From the NCBI GenBank assembly GCA_035557095.1, contig DATMEB010000065.1:1-59499 (forward strand): a stretch of 59,499 nucleotides of DNA, in the 5' to 3' direction. The notes beneath the pieces are model-generated. The model saw nothing but the letters and a program-made list of their open reading frames with translations, had not been told where the DNA came from and ran no database searches. The first letter of the stretch is position 1; each line of letters starts with the position of its first letter. Of this stretch, positions 44,147 to 52,387 are shown in pieces. The position numbers and the translations under genes were made by a program. The stretch is from JALZDI01 sp035557095. Lineage in GTDB: Bacteria > Actinomycetota > Actinomycetes > Propionibacteriales > Nocardioidaceae.

Positions 44147-45637
44147 CTAGTGCTCGACGCCCACCGGCTCGCGGTCGGGCTCGACCGGCGCCCGCGGGTG
44201 CCGCAGCGACAGCAGACCGCCGAGGACCATCGTGATCACCAGGCCGATGGCGGTGTACCAGGTGAACCCGATCAGCTCCGCCTGGAACAGGAACAGGTAC
44301 GCCATCGTCGCGACCGCGACGAGGAAGGCGATCATCGCGTCGAGCTGGAGCGCCCGCGGCACGAAGATGCCGAGGAAGAACGCGCCCAGCAGTCCGCCGT
44401 ACGTGATCCCGGCGACGGACAGGCCCAGCTCCACGACCGGGTTGTCCGTGCTGGTGAACAGGTTGGCGAACACGATGAAGACGGCACCCCAGCCGAACGT
44501 GGTGATTCGGCTGATCCGGAGGGCCTTCTCGTCCGAGGCGGGCTCGCCGACGAACTTCTCGTACAGGTCGGTCATGGTCGACGACGACAGTGCGGACAGC
44601 GAGGAGGAGAGCGTGCTCATCGCCGCGGCGAGGATCCCGGCCAGCAGCAGCCCGGACAGCCCGACCGGCAGCCCCTCCACGATGAACCGCGGGAAGATGT
44701 CGTCGCCGGCCGGCGATGCGCCGAGCTGCTCGGGGGTCTGCTGGTCGTAGTAGCCCCATAGCGCCAGGCCCACGAACAGGAACACCGCGAACTGCGCGAA
44801 CACGATCACGCCGCTGCCGATCAGGGCGAGCTGCGCGTCCTTCAGGCTGCGGCAGCTCAGCAGCCGTTGCACGATGATCTGGTCAGCGCCGTGCGAGGCC
44901 ATCGAGAGCAGCGCGCCGCCGACGATCGCGGTGACGAACGCGTACGGCGACGACACCGGGTCGGACGCGAAGTCGAAGAACCTGGTCTTGCCCGCGGCCA
45001 CGGCCTCGCCCCAGAAGCCGCTGCCGGCACCGTTGACGAGAATGGCGAGCGCGAGCAGCGCACCGAGGATGTAGACCCCCATCTGGAACACGTCGACCCA
45101 GACCACCGCGCGGATGCCGCCGATGTAGGTGTAGACGACGGTCACCAGCGACAGCACCACGATGATCCAGAAGAAGGACACGTTCATGCCCATCCCGTCC
45201 AGGATCACCTTCACCGGGATCGCGCAGGCGAACATGCGCACGCCGTCGGCGAGGAGCCGTGTGCCCAGGAACGCCACCGACGCGGTGCTCTGCATCCCCC
45301 GGCCGAACCGTTTGCCGAGATAGGCGTACGCCGTGACCATCTCGCCCGCGTAGTACTTCGGCAGCAGCACGAACGCCACCACGATCCGACCGATCAGGTA
45401 GCCGATCGCGAGCTGCAGGAAGGTGATGTCGCCGAGGTAGGCGACCGCGGGCACGCTGATGACGGTCAGCGCGCTGGTCTCGGTGGCCACCACCGACAGC
45501 GCCACGGCCCACCAGGGCAGGTCGCGGTCACCGAGGAAGTAGCCCTTGAGGGTCTTCTGTTTACCGGACAGCCATAGTCCGATGACCGCCGAGGCGACGA
45601 GGTAGGCCACGATCACTGCGAGATCGAGTCCGCGCAT
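44147..45637 (-). CDS. Sodium:solute symporter (SSS family)
   Basis: A 496-residue transporter with about thirteen hydrophobic helices. SSS landmarks are GYFLGDRDLPWWAVALSVVATETSALTVISVPAVAY (sodium-binding helix 1 region), YAYLGKRFG, YTYIGGIRAVVWVDVFQMGVYILGA and the second sodium-site helix ILAAAMSTLSSSLSALSSSTMTDLY. The ATG at 45637 has ggagg five bases upstream. It is the last gene of the GntR-(kinase-MurQ)-AnmK operon, 42 bp after anmK. Import of MurNAc, anhydroMurNAc or related wall sugars is inferred from position; many relatives carry sialic acid or sugars. Confidence 0.93.
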   Translation of the reverse strand: MRGLDLAVIVAYLVASAVIGLWLSGKQKTLKGYFLGDRDLPWWAVALSVVATETSALTVISVPAVAYLGDITFLQLAIGYLIGRIVVAFVLLPKYYAGEMVTAYAYLGKRFGRGMQSTASVAFLGTRLLADGVRMFACAIPVKVILDGMGMNVSFFWIIVVLSLVTVVYTYIGGIRAVVWVDVFQMGVYILGALLALAILVNGAGSGFWGEAVAAGKTRFFDFASDPVSSPYAFVTAIVGGALLSMASHGADQIIVQRLLSCRSLKDAQLALIGSGVIVFAQFAVFLFVGLALWGYYDQQTPEQLGASPAGDDIFPRFIVEGLPVGLSGLLLAGILAAAMSTLSSSLSALSSSTMTDLYEKFVGEPASDEKALRISRITTFGWGAVFIVFANLFTSTDNPVVELGLSVAGITYGGLLGAFFLGIFVPRALQLDAMIAFLVAVATMAYLFLFQAELIGFTWYTAIGLVITMVLGGLLSLRHPRAPVEPDREPVGVEH

Positions 45638-45679
45638 GGGGTCCTCCAGGGTGCGAAGTGTTGCGACTGAGTCGGGTGG

Positions 45680-46855
45680 CTAGGTGGTCGGGCTGATGCG
45701 AAGTCGGGTGGGGGGATGCTGCGGTGCCGCCGGCAGCTCCATCGGCCGGGAGCCCGGCACGAACGTGCCGAGGAGGCTGGGGTGCCGCGCGCCCGTGCAG
45801 CTGGGCACGGTCGCGGGTACGCCGTGCCAGCCGAGGAACCCCAGCAGCGCGAACAGGTAGGCCTCCTTGGCGTCCGACGGCACACCCGCGGCGGCGCTGT
45901 CGCTCACCGAGACATCCGCGAGACGCTCGGTGAGCATCCGCATCAGCGTCGGGTTGCGCGCGCCGCCGCCGGACACCAGGAGGTCCTCGACGGCGTACGC
46001 GCGGCAGGCGTCCGCGACCGTGCGCGCAGTCAGCGCGGTCACGGTCGTGACCACGTCGTCGCCCGGCTCGGCTCCCGCCCGGGCGCAGGCCCGGCGCAGG
46101 TAGTCGCCGTGGAACAGCTCCTTGCCGGTGGACTTCGGCGGCTGCAGTGCGTAGTAGGGCTCTTCGAGGAGTACGTCGAGCAGCTTCTCGTCGATCTGAC
46201 CTTTGGCGGCGTGGAGCCCGTCGCGGTCGAAGGACTCCGCCCCGTCGGTCAGCCAGCCGACCGCGGCGTCGACCAGCGCGTTGCCCGGACCGGTATCGAA
46301 CGCGCGCGGCTCGTCGCCGGGACGGACGACCGTCAGGTTGGCGATCCCGCCGATGTTCAGCGCGGCCGACGGGCGACCGCTCTCCGCGAGCAGCAGCACG
46401 TCCAGCGTGCTCGCCAGCGGCGCCCCCTGCCCGCCGGCCGCGACGTCGCGGGTGCGAAGGTCGGCGACGACGGGGAGCCCGGTCGCCTCCGCGATCCAGG
46501 CCGGCTGCCCGAGCTGCAGCGTCCCGCGGACGGCGGAGTCCTCGACCCAGTGGAACAGCGTCTGTCCGTGGGAGACCACCAGGTCGGCGCGGCCGTCGCA
46601 CAGCTCGGCGACCCCGCGGCGGGCCGCGGCGGCGAACTCCTGACCGACCCCGGTGTCGATGCGGCAGACGGTCTCCATCGTCGTCTGCGCCGGGGGCAGC
46701 GCGGCCAGGATGTCGGCGCGCAGCGACGTGCTGTACGGCACCTCGAGGTGGCCGAGCGGCGCGAGCACGACCGCGTCGGCGTCGAGGGACAGGTGGGCAG
46801 CGGCGACGTCGATGCCGTCGACCGACGTACCCGAGATGAGACCCAGGACGATCAC
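45680..46855 (-). CDS. anmK: Anhydro-N-acetylmuramic acid kinase AnmK
   Basis: A 391-residue kinase that hydrolyses the 1,6-anhydro bond of anhydroMurNAc while phosphorylating it to MurNAc-6-phosphate, an entry point of peptidoglycan recycling. Family signatures are GLISGTSVDGIDVA at the N-terminus, VVSHGQTLFHW, LQLGQPAWIAEATGLPVVADLRTRDVAAGGQGAPLA, ALNIGGIANLTV and FDTGPGNALVDAAV. LLVSGGGARNPTLM is in the C-terminal lobe. The GTG start at 46855 overlaps the stop of the kinase-MurQ gene (GTGA), so the product is handed to the etherase encoded immediately upstream in the same operon. Confidence 0.97.
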   Translation of the reverse strand: MIVLGLISGTSVDGIDVAAAHLSLDADAVVLAPLGHLEVPYSTSLRADILAALPPAQTTMETVCRIDTGVGQEFAAAARRGVAELCDGRADLVVSHGQTLFHWVEDSAVRGTLQLGQPAWIAEATGLPVVADLRTRDVAAGGQGAPLASTLDVLLLAESGRPSAALNIGGIANLTVVRPGDEPRAFDTGPGNALVDAAVGWLTDGAESFDRDGLHAAKGQIDEKLLDVLLEEPYYALQPPKSTGKELFHGDYLRRACARAGAEPGDDVVTTVTALTARTVADACRAYAVEDLLVSGGGARNPTLMRMLTERLADVSVSDSAAAGVPSDAKEAYLFALLGFLGWHGVPATVPSCTGARHPSLLGTFVPGSRPMELPAAPQHPPTRLRISPTT

Positions 46856-48744
46856 GGTGCCCCCTCCTCGCCGACCGCGTCGCGGACGCTGCCGCCTGCG
46901 CGGGCCAGACGCTCGCGCGCCTCGTCGCCTCCCACGCCCGACAGCAGCGCGACGATCGCGGTCTTCACCTGGCCATCGGCCTCGCCGAGCACCTTGTCGG
47001 CCTCGGCCGCGTCGGCCCCGGTCACCTCGGCGACGATGCGCTGACCCCGTCGCCACAGCTTCTCGTTGGTGACGCGCATGTCGACCATCCGGTTGCCGTA
47101 GACCTTGCCGAGCCTGACCATGACCGCGGTCGAGAGCGTGTTGAGCACGAGCTTCTGCGCGGTGCCGGCCTTCATCCGGGTCGAGCCGGCGACCACCTCG
47201 GGCCCGGTGGCGACCTCGATGGCGTGCTCGACCTGACGGCCCAGCGCACTGTCGCTGTTGTTGGCGATGCCGATCGTCGCCGCTCCTGCCTTGGCGGCCG
47301 CATCCACGGCTGCGAGGACGTACGGCGTGCGTCCGGAGGCGCTGATCCCCACCACGACGTCCGCGGGGCCGACTCCGGTCCGGTCGATGTCGGCACGCGC
47401 CGCGTCCTCGTCGTCCTCGGCTCCCTCGGCCGCCTCCATCACCGCCGAGGAGCCGCCGGCAACGAGCGCGACCACCATGTCGGTCCCGACGCCGTACGTC
47501 GGCAGCAGCTCGGCGGCGTCGAGCACAGCGAGCCTCCCGGACGTCCCCGCACCGACGTAGACCAGGCGCCCGCCGGCGCGCAGCCGATCGCCCACCACCT
47601 CGACAGCGGCGGCGATCGCGGCCCGGGCACGGCCGACCGCGGGGGCGATCAGTGCGTCCTCGTCGATCAGGAGGTTCACCAGGTCGGTCGTCGACCTGTC
47701 GTCGAGGTCGGCGAGGTCCGGCCGTGCGGCCTCGGTCTGAAGTGCGTGCAGTCCGGAGGCGACGTCGTCGCCGGTGGGCGCCGACGCCGCGACCAGGTCA
47801 CCTGCGTCGAACCGGGCGACCAGCGTGGCGTGCGGCAACGTGCGTGTGGCCGCCAGGACGCGTGCCCCGTCGAGAGCGTCGCCGCGCGGCGGTACGCGAC
47901 GGGCGTACGGCAGCCGGCGCCGCACCTCGACCTCGAACGCGTCGGTGAGCAGCGCCCCCGCGTCGAACAGCCCACCGGTCGTCGTCACCGTCACACCGCG
48001 CGGGCCGAAGACCCGGGACGCGCCGGCGGCGCAGCGGGCCAGCTCGGCGCCGGCCTGCTCCAGGATCGCGACGGCCTCGTCGTCGCCGATCTCGGCAGCG
48101 GCGATGACGTCGGGCACGAAGGCGGCCACCTCGCGCGGTGGGTTGGCGGCGCCGTGCACGATGCTCGGCAGCAGCTCCAGCGGGCCGAACCGCGCCAGCG
48201 CGTGCCTGTGCAGCATGGCCGAGCCACCGCGTCCGTCCTGGTGCCGCAGCGCGCTGGCCAGCCCCGCGCGTCCGATGGCGAAGCCGCTGCCGTCGTCGCC
48301 GAGCAGGTAGCCCCAGCCGTCGGACACCGACCACCGGCCGGTGGCGTCGACGCCGAGGGCCACCACGCCGGTTCCCGCGGTGACGACGATGCCCGGCTCG
48401 CCACCGAGCGCGCCTATGTGGGCGATCGTCATGTCGCTGGTCAGCACGACCTCGTCGAACCCGAGGCGCTGCGCGAGCGCGGCCGCGACTGCCGGCGCCT
48501 TGTGCCGCGCCCGCCCCAGCCCGGCCAGCCCCACGACCACGCTGTCGGCCGTGCGGGTGCCGAGCGCCGCCGCGGTCTCGCTCACCGCCGCAGTCGCCGA
48601 CTCCACTCCGTCGCTCTCGGCGATGCCGGCGCTGCCGGGGCAGGTCACCTCAGCGACAAGCCGGTCACGGTCGTACAGCGCGCCCTTGCAGCCGGTCTTG
48701 CCGACGTCGAAGGCGAGGACCCGCGAGACCGACGGCGCGCTCAT
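46852..48744 (-). CDS. murQ: Fused amino-sugar kinase (BadF/MurK-like) and MurNAc-6-phosphate etherase MurQ
   Basis: A 630-residue two-enzyme fusion. Residues ~1-320 are a BadF/BadG/BcrA/BcrD-type ATPase/sugar kinase: LAFDVGKTGCKGALYD phosphate loop, VVVGLAGLGRAR, TAGTGVVALGVDATGR, GWGYLLGDDGSGFAIG, GVTVTTTGGLFDAG. Residues ~335-630 are a full MurQ etherase: DDRSTTDLVNLLIDED, the SIS motif LVYVGAGTSGRLAVLDAAELLPTYG, GISASGRTPYVL, VAGSTRMKAGTAQKLVLN. MurQ cleaves the lactyl ether of MurNAc-6-P to GlcNAc-6-P and lactate. The kinase half resembles MurK/GlcNAc kinases, so one polypeptide could phosphorylate MurNAc and split it. The ATG at 48744 overlaps the regulator stop. No frameshift separates the halves. 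Confidence 0.95.
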   Translation of the reverse strand: MSAPSVSRVLAFDVGKTGCKGALYDRDRLVAEVTCPGSAGIAESDGVESATAAVSETAAALGTRTADSVVVGLAGLGRARHKAPAVAAALAQRLGFDEVVLTSDMTIAHIGALGGEPGIVVTAGTGVVALGVDATGRWSVSDGWGYLLGDDGSGFAIGRAGLASALRHQDGRGGSAMLHRHALARFGPLELLPSIVHGAANPPREVAAFVPDVIAAAEIGDDEAVAILEQAGAELARCAAGASRVFGPRGVTVTTTGGLFDAGALLTDAFEVEVRRRLPYARRVPPRGDALDGARVLAATRTLPHATLVARFDAGDLVAASAPTGDDVASGLHALQTEAARPDLADLDDRSTTDLVNLLIDEDALIAPAVGRARAAIAAAVEVVGDRLRAGGRLVYVGAGTSGRLAVLDAAELLPTYGVGTDMVVALVAGGSSAVMEAAEGAEDDEDAARADIDRTGVGPADVVVGISASGRTPYVLAAVDAAAKAGAATIGIANNSDSALGRQVEHAIEVATGPEVVAGSTRMKAGTAQKLVLNTLSTAVMVRLGKVYGNRMVDMRVTNEKLWRRGQRIVAEVTGADAAEADKVLGEADGQVKTAIVALLSGVGGDEARERLARAGGSVRDAVGEEGAP

Positions 48745-49448
48745 GGGATCACCTGGTCGGGCACGATCGGGGTCTCGATGCGGTAGCGGTCGCCGCGGTA
48801 GACCGAGCGGACGTACTCCACGACCCGCCCGTCCTGGTCCCGCGAGGCGCGTTCGAACAACAGTGCCGGCGAGTGCAGCGGGACCTCGAGCCGGTCGGAC
48901 TCCTCGGCATCGGTGACGGTGGGCTCGATGGTCTGCACACCACCGGAGATGCGCACGTCGTACTTGAGCGCCAGCACCTCGTAGAAGGAGCGGTCGACCA
49001 GGTCGGGTCCGTCGAGGCCGGGGACCACGTCGGTCGGCACGTGCAGCATCTCGATCGCCATCGGCGACCCATCCGCCAGGCGCAGCCGCTCGACCCGCAG
49101 CACCGGGTCACCCGGCGACACCTCGAGCCGCTGCCCGACGCGCGCACCCGCCGGGATCGTCTCGCTGCCCAGGGTGCGCGCCCCCGGCTCGAGCCCCCGC
49201 CTGCGCATCTGGACCGAGAACGAGGTGGCCGACAGCGACTGGTCGACCTTCGGGCCGGCCGCGAACACCCCCGCGCCCTGACGGCGTACGGCCCGGCCCG
49301 CCGAGACCAGCTCGTCCAGAGCCCGGCGCAGCGTCATCCGGGACACGCCGAGCCGCGCCGCCAGCTCGCGTTCGGGGGGCAGCGGCTCACCGGGGGCCAT
49401 GGTCTCGAGCTGGTCGAGCACCTGGTCGCGGATGTGGAGGTACTTCAT
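48741..49448 (-). CDS. GntR-family regulator, HutC/UTRA subfamily
   Basis: A 235-residue regulator. The winged helix-turn-helix is ERELAARLGVSRMTLRRALDELVSAGRAVRRQGAGVFAAG (residues ~26-65). The UTRA effector domain follows (LGSETIPAGARVGQRLEVSPGDPVLRVERLRLADGSPMAIEMLHVP ... ALLFERASRDQDGRVVEYVRSVYRGDRYRIE). HutC/UTRA regulators of the NagR/DasR group sense phosphorylated amino sugars, which fits the MurQ/AnmK operon it leads. The ATG at 49448 is used. Its stop overlaps the kinase-MurQ start (ATGA), so it is autoregulated with the operon if it binds the nearby repeats. Confidence 0.94.
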   Translation of the reverse strand: MKYLHIRDQVLDQLETMAPGEPLPPERELAARLGVSRMTLRRALDELVSAGRAVRRQGAGVFAAGPKVDQSLSATSFSVQMRRRGLEPGARTLGSETIPAGARVGQRLEVSPGDPVLRVERLRLADGSPMAIEMLHVPTDVVPGLDGPDLVDRSFYEVLALKYDVRISGGVQTIEPTVTDAEESDRLEVPLHSPALLFERASRDQDGRVVEYVRSVYRGDRYRIETPIVPDQVIP

Positions 49449-49500
49449 CGTCGCCGTTCGTTCGAGGTCGACCCATGGCTTACTAGGAACGACACGCCGA

Positions 49501-49541
49501 CGTCAAGACCTCTGGTCTATTTTCTGTACCTCTGGTCTATT
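49501..49541 (-). promoter_or_regulatory. Candidate GntR/UTRA operators upstream of the recycling operon
   Basis: acctctggtctatt occurs twice (49508-49521 and 49528-49541), exactly 20 bp apart, that is on the same face of the helix. The first copy extends to the dyad AGACC-tct-GGTCT. They sit immediately upstream of a minus-strand TTGACG (49506-49501), and the distal copy covers the allantoicase stop codon. The half-site TGGTCTA matches half of the DasR/NagR-type operator. Confidence 0.6.
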
Positions 49542-50679
49542 GAATCGCGGCGCCCGGCCCCCGCAGGGCTGACGGGAGGTCCGCGGCGACGCGCAGCGGG
49601 CGGGCGGCGAGCAGCGCCTCGGCATCGGGTTCGGCAAGTCCGGCATCCTCGCGCAGAACCCTCCGGGCCGCGCCCGCGGGCAGCGCGTTGAACCAGCGCA
49701 GACAGAGGCGCTCGCGACCGGGCCGGGCCAGCGAACCGACCAGCCGGAGCCGGGACAGGCCGCCGTCGGGAAAGATGTCGAGGCGCACCTGCGTGACCGT
49801 CGGAGCCGCCGGGAGCAGGAACCGGTGCCTCGTGTCGGGCTGCAGGGGTGTTCGCGCCAGCAGGTCGAGCCAGTCGTCGTCGCCGGCGTGCTCGTCACGG
49901 CCGCGCAGGAGCACGGCCCCGGGGGCGTTTCCGAGGAAGTACGACGTGTCGACCTCGGCGACGCGCACCACACCGGCCTCGGCGAGCTGGACCACGACCC
50001 AGTCGTTGCCGTCGTCGCGCCTGCGCGCGGTCTCCCAGCCCTCGCCCATGCTGCGGGCGAGCCCAGGGGCGATCAGGTTGCTCGGCGAGCCGTAGAACAT
50101 GTCCGAGCACCCGACCACGAGCCCCCCGTGCTCCGTCGCCGCCAGGTCGACGGTGCCGAAGGCATCCAGCACCCGCGGGTCCGGCACCGGTTCGCCGTGC
50201 ACCCGAAGCCGTGCCACGCCGCCGTCGGGGTGGATCGTCAGCCGGACATGGGTCCAGCGCCGGTCCGAGTCGACGGCGAACGCGTTCTCCGCGTCGCCCT
50301 TCAGGTCCACGACCGGCACCAGGGGCTCCCACGTCGCGGCGCGCAGCTCGTCAACCCCCGGGTCGCCATCGAGGCTGAGCCCCTCGACCGAGGCCTGCGG
50401 CGGAAAGTTGCCCTTGAACCACGCGGTGTCGACCACGACGCCCCGGACCAGGCCGGGTGCACCCAGCCGGACGACGGCCTCGTCGTGACCGGCCACCCGG
50501 CGACGCCGCGTCTCCCATCCGTCGTAGACCTTGCCCTTGTGACCGAACGCCGCCGGATCGAATACCGCAGGACCCGGCTTGATGAGGTTCTCCCGTTCGG
50601 CGAAGGCCTCGTCGGTGGCCCAGCGCACGCTGCCGCCGAGCGTGCGCACGGCCAGGTCCGGGTAACGGCGAAAGTCCAT
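49537..50679 (-). CDS. alc: Allantoicase
   Basis: A 380-residue allantoate amidinohydrolase that yields ureidoglycolate and urea. The two homologous jelly-roll repeats are visible. The first has GHKGKVYDGWETRRRRVAGHDEAVVRLGAPGLVRGVVVDTAWFKGNFPPQASVEG and THVRLTIHPDGGVARLRVHGE. The second has DMFYGSPSNLIAPGLARSMGEGWETARRRDDGNDWVVVQLAEAGVVRVAEVDTSYFLGNAPGA and VRLDIFPDGGLSRLRLVG. A ~50-residue helical tail follows (LCLRWFNALPAGAARRVLREDAGL). The ATG overlaps the allantoinase stop by one base. It is the last gene of the purine operon, and the stop lies inside the candidate GntR operator. Confidence 0.96.
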   Translation of the reverse strand: MDFRRYPDLAVRTLGGSVRWATDEAFAERENLIKPGPAVFDPAAFGHKGKVYDGWETRRRRVAGHDEAVVRLGAPGLVRGVVVDTAWFKGNFPPQASVEGLSLDGDPGVDELRAATWEPLVPVVDLKGDAENAFAVDSDRRWTHVRLTIHPDGGVARLRVHGEPVPDPRVLDAFGTVDLAATEHGGLVVGCSDMFYGSPSNLIAPGLARSMGEGWETARRRDDGNDWVVVQLAEAGVVRVAEVDTSYFLGNAPGAVLLRGRDEHAGDDDWLDLLARTPLQPDTRHRFLLPAAPTVTQVRLDIFPDGGLSRLRLVGSLARPGRERLCLRWFNALPAGAARRVLREDAGLAEPDAEALLAARPLRVAADLPSALRGPGAAIQ

Positions 50680-52010
50680 CAGGCCTCCCCGCGGCGCAGC
50701 AGGCGGCCGCGAGGCTCGCCGTCGATGGGACGACCCCGCAGCAGGGTACGGCGGACCACGCCGGCCAGCTCACGGCCGGCGTACGGCGTGACCGGGTGGC
50801 GGTGCAACAACCGGGCGGGGTCGACCACCGTGGTCTGTTCCGGCGCGAACACGACCAGGTCCGCGTCGGCTCCGACAGCGATCCGGCCCTTGTGCGGCAG
50901 GCCGGCCACATCCGCGGGTCCGGAGGCCATCCAGCGCACCACGTCCACCAGCGTCCGGCCGCGCGTGCGCGCCTCGGTCCACACCACGGCGAGCCCCAGC
51001 TGCAGCGACGCGATGCCGCCCCACGCGGCACCGAAGTCCCCTGTGCCGGGATGTTTCAGCTCCGGCGGGCACGGTGAGTGGTCGCTGACCACGATGTCCA
51101 CGACGCCGTCGGCCAGACCGCGCCACAGGCCGTCGCGGTTGCCCGCGTCGCGGATCGGCGGGCAGCACTTGAACTCCGTGCTGCCGTCCGGCACGTCGTC
51201 GGCGGTCAACGCGAGGTAGTGCGGGCAGGTCTCCACGCTGACCCGCACGCCGTCCGCGCGGGCGTGCGCAACCATCCGCAGCGCGTCCGCCGATGCCAGG
51301 TGCACCAGGTGCACGCGGGCGCCCGTGGCCCGGGCTTCGTCCAGCACCACCCGGATCGCCGCGTCCTCGGCCTCGTGCGGCCGCGAGGCCAGGAAGCCGG
51401 CGTACTGCCGGCCTCGAGCGGCAGGGGCCGCCTCGATGACGTCCGCATCCTCCGCGTGCACCAGCAGCAGGCCGCCGAAGGCCGCCACCGCCGTCATCGC
51501 CTCCCGAAGGCCCGCGGCGTCCAGCGGCGGAAACTCCTCCACCCCGCTGTCGAGCAGGAAGCACTTGACGCCGAACACCCCGGCGGCGTGCAGCGCGTCC
51601 AGGTCGGCGATCTTGCCCGGCACGGCCCCGCCCCAGAAGCCCACGTCGACGAGGCACTGCTCGGCCGCGGCCTTGCGCTTGACGTCCAGCGCGGCAACGT
51701 CAACCGTCGGCGGCACGGAGTTCAGCGGCATGTCCACGATCGTGGTGACACCGCCAGCGGCGGCCGCGGCGGTCGCGGTCGCGAAGCCCTCCCACTCGGT
51801 CCGCCCGGGCTCGTCGACATGCACATGGGTGTCGACCAGCCCGGGCAGCAGGACCTCGTCGTCGGCGAGCCGGAGCTCCGCTTCGGCGGCCACCGGCGCG
51901 TCCAGGGAAAGGATCTCGGCGACCGTCCCGGCGCGCACCACGACCGCGCACGCCTGCTCGCTGTGGTCCACGACGGCCCGCCCGGCCCGTACCACCAGGT
52001 CGGCCCTCAT
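50679..52010 (-). CDS. allB: Allantoinase
   Basis: A 443-residue zinc amidohydrolase that opens the hydantoin ring of allantoin to allantoate. Signatures are LLPGLVDTHVHVDEPGRTEWEGFATATAAAAAGGVTTIVDMPLNSVPPT (metal-binding HVHVDEPG) and GVFGVKCFLLDSGVEEFP (the lysine that is carbamylated). Further metal-site features are LLLVHAEDADVI, VHLVHLASADALRMV and IVSDHSPCPPELK (Asp/His metal site). The ATG at 52010 overlaps the stop of the upstream small gene (ATGA). It is translationally linked on both sides in the purine operon. Confidence 0.97.
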   Translation of the reverse strand: MRADLVVRAGRAVVDHSEQACAVVVRAGTVAEILSLDAPVAAEAELRLADDEVLLPGLVDTHVHVDEPGRTEWEGFATATAAAAAGGVTTIVDMPLNSVPPTVDVAALDVKRKAAAEQCLVDVGFWGGAVPGKIADLDALHAAGVFGVKCFLLDSGVEEFPPLDAAGLREAMTAVAAFGGLLLVHAEDADVIEAAPAARGRQYAGFLASRPHEAEDAAIRVVLDEARATGARVHLVHLASADALRMVAHARADGVRVSVETCPHYLALTADDVPDGSTEFKCCPPIRDAGNRDGLWRGLADGVVDIVVSDHSPCPPELKHPGTGDFGAAWGGIASLQLGLAVVWTEARTRGRTLVDVVRWMASGPADVAGLPHKGRIAVGADADLVVFAPEQTTVVDPARLLHRHPVTPYAGRELAGVVRRTLLRGRPIDGEPRGRLLRRGEA

Positions 52011-52384
52011 GCACCCTCCCGGTGACGGCGCCAGGACCCCGTCGCGGAGATGTCGACCAGCCGCGGGTGCCGGGCATACTCGCGGCGCAGGACCATCGCC
52101 AGCGACGCGGTACCGTCGGCCAGCTCGATCACCCCGAGCTCGAGACCGTCGGGTTCACCCGGCAGCAGCACGTCACGCAGCTGCTCGTAGGACATGTCGT
52201 AGACCTCGCCGTGCACCTCGGCGCCGCCCTCTCCGACGTACTCCAGGGCAGGGTACCTGTCGTCGACGCTGTGGAAGCGGTACTTCGCAGCCGTGGTCGT
52301 GCGCGCCACCAGCGGCGCGGAGCCGACCAGGTGGTGGTCTGCGCCGCCGGCCATTGCGGTTCCGTTGAGGAACATGCGGGGCAT
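52007..52384 (-). CDS. Allophanate-hydrolase-related (gamma-glutamylcyclotransferase-like) protein
   Basis: A 125-residue protein related to the C-terminal domain of allophanate hydrolase, which has a gamma-glutamylcyclotransferase-like fold. Readable landmarks are MPRMFLNGTAMAGGADHHLVGSAPLVARTTTAAKYRFHSVDDRYPALEYVGEGGAEVHGEVYDM and the C-terminal ELGVIELADGTASLAMVLRREY. No catalytic Ser-Ser-Lys amidase triad is present, since only the small domain exists. It lies between the xanthine dehydrogenase large subunit (three-base gap) and allantoinase (overlap). The role is unproven; a helper in ureide/allophanate metabolism is plausible. Confidence 0.85.
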   Translation of the reverse strand: MPRMFLNGTAMAGGADHHLVGSAPLVARTTTAAKYRFHSVDDRYPALEYVGEGGAEVHGEVYDMSYEQLRDVLLPGEPDGLELGVIELADGTASLAMVLRREYARHPRLVDISATGSWRRHREGA

Positions 52385-52387
52385 GGC

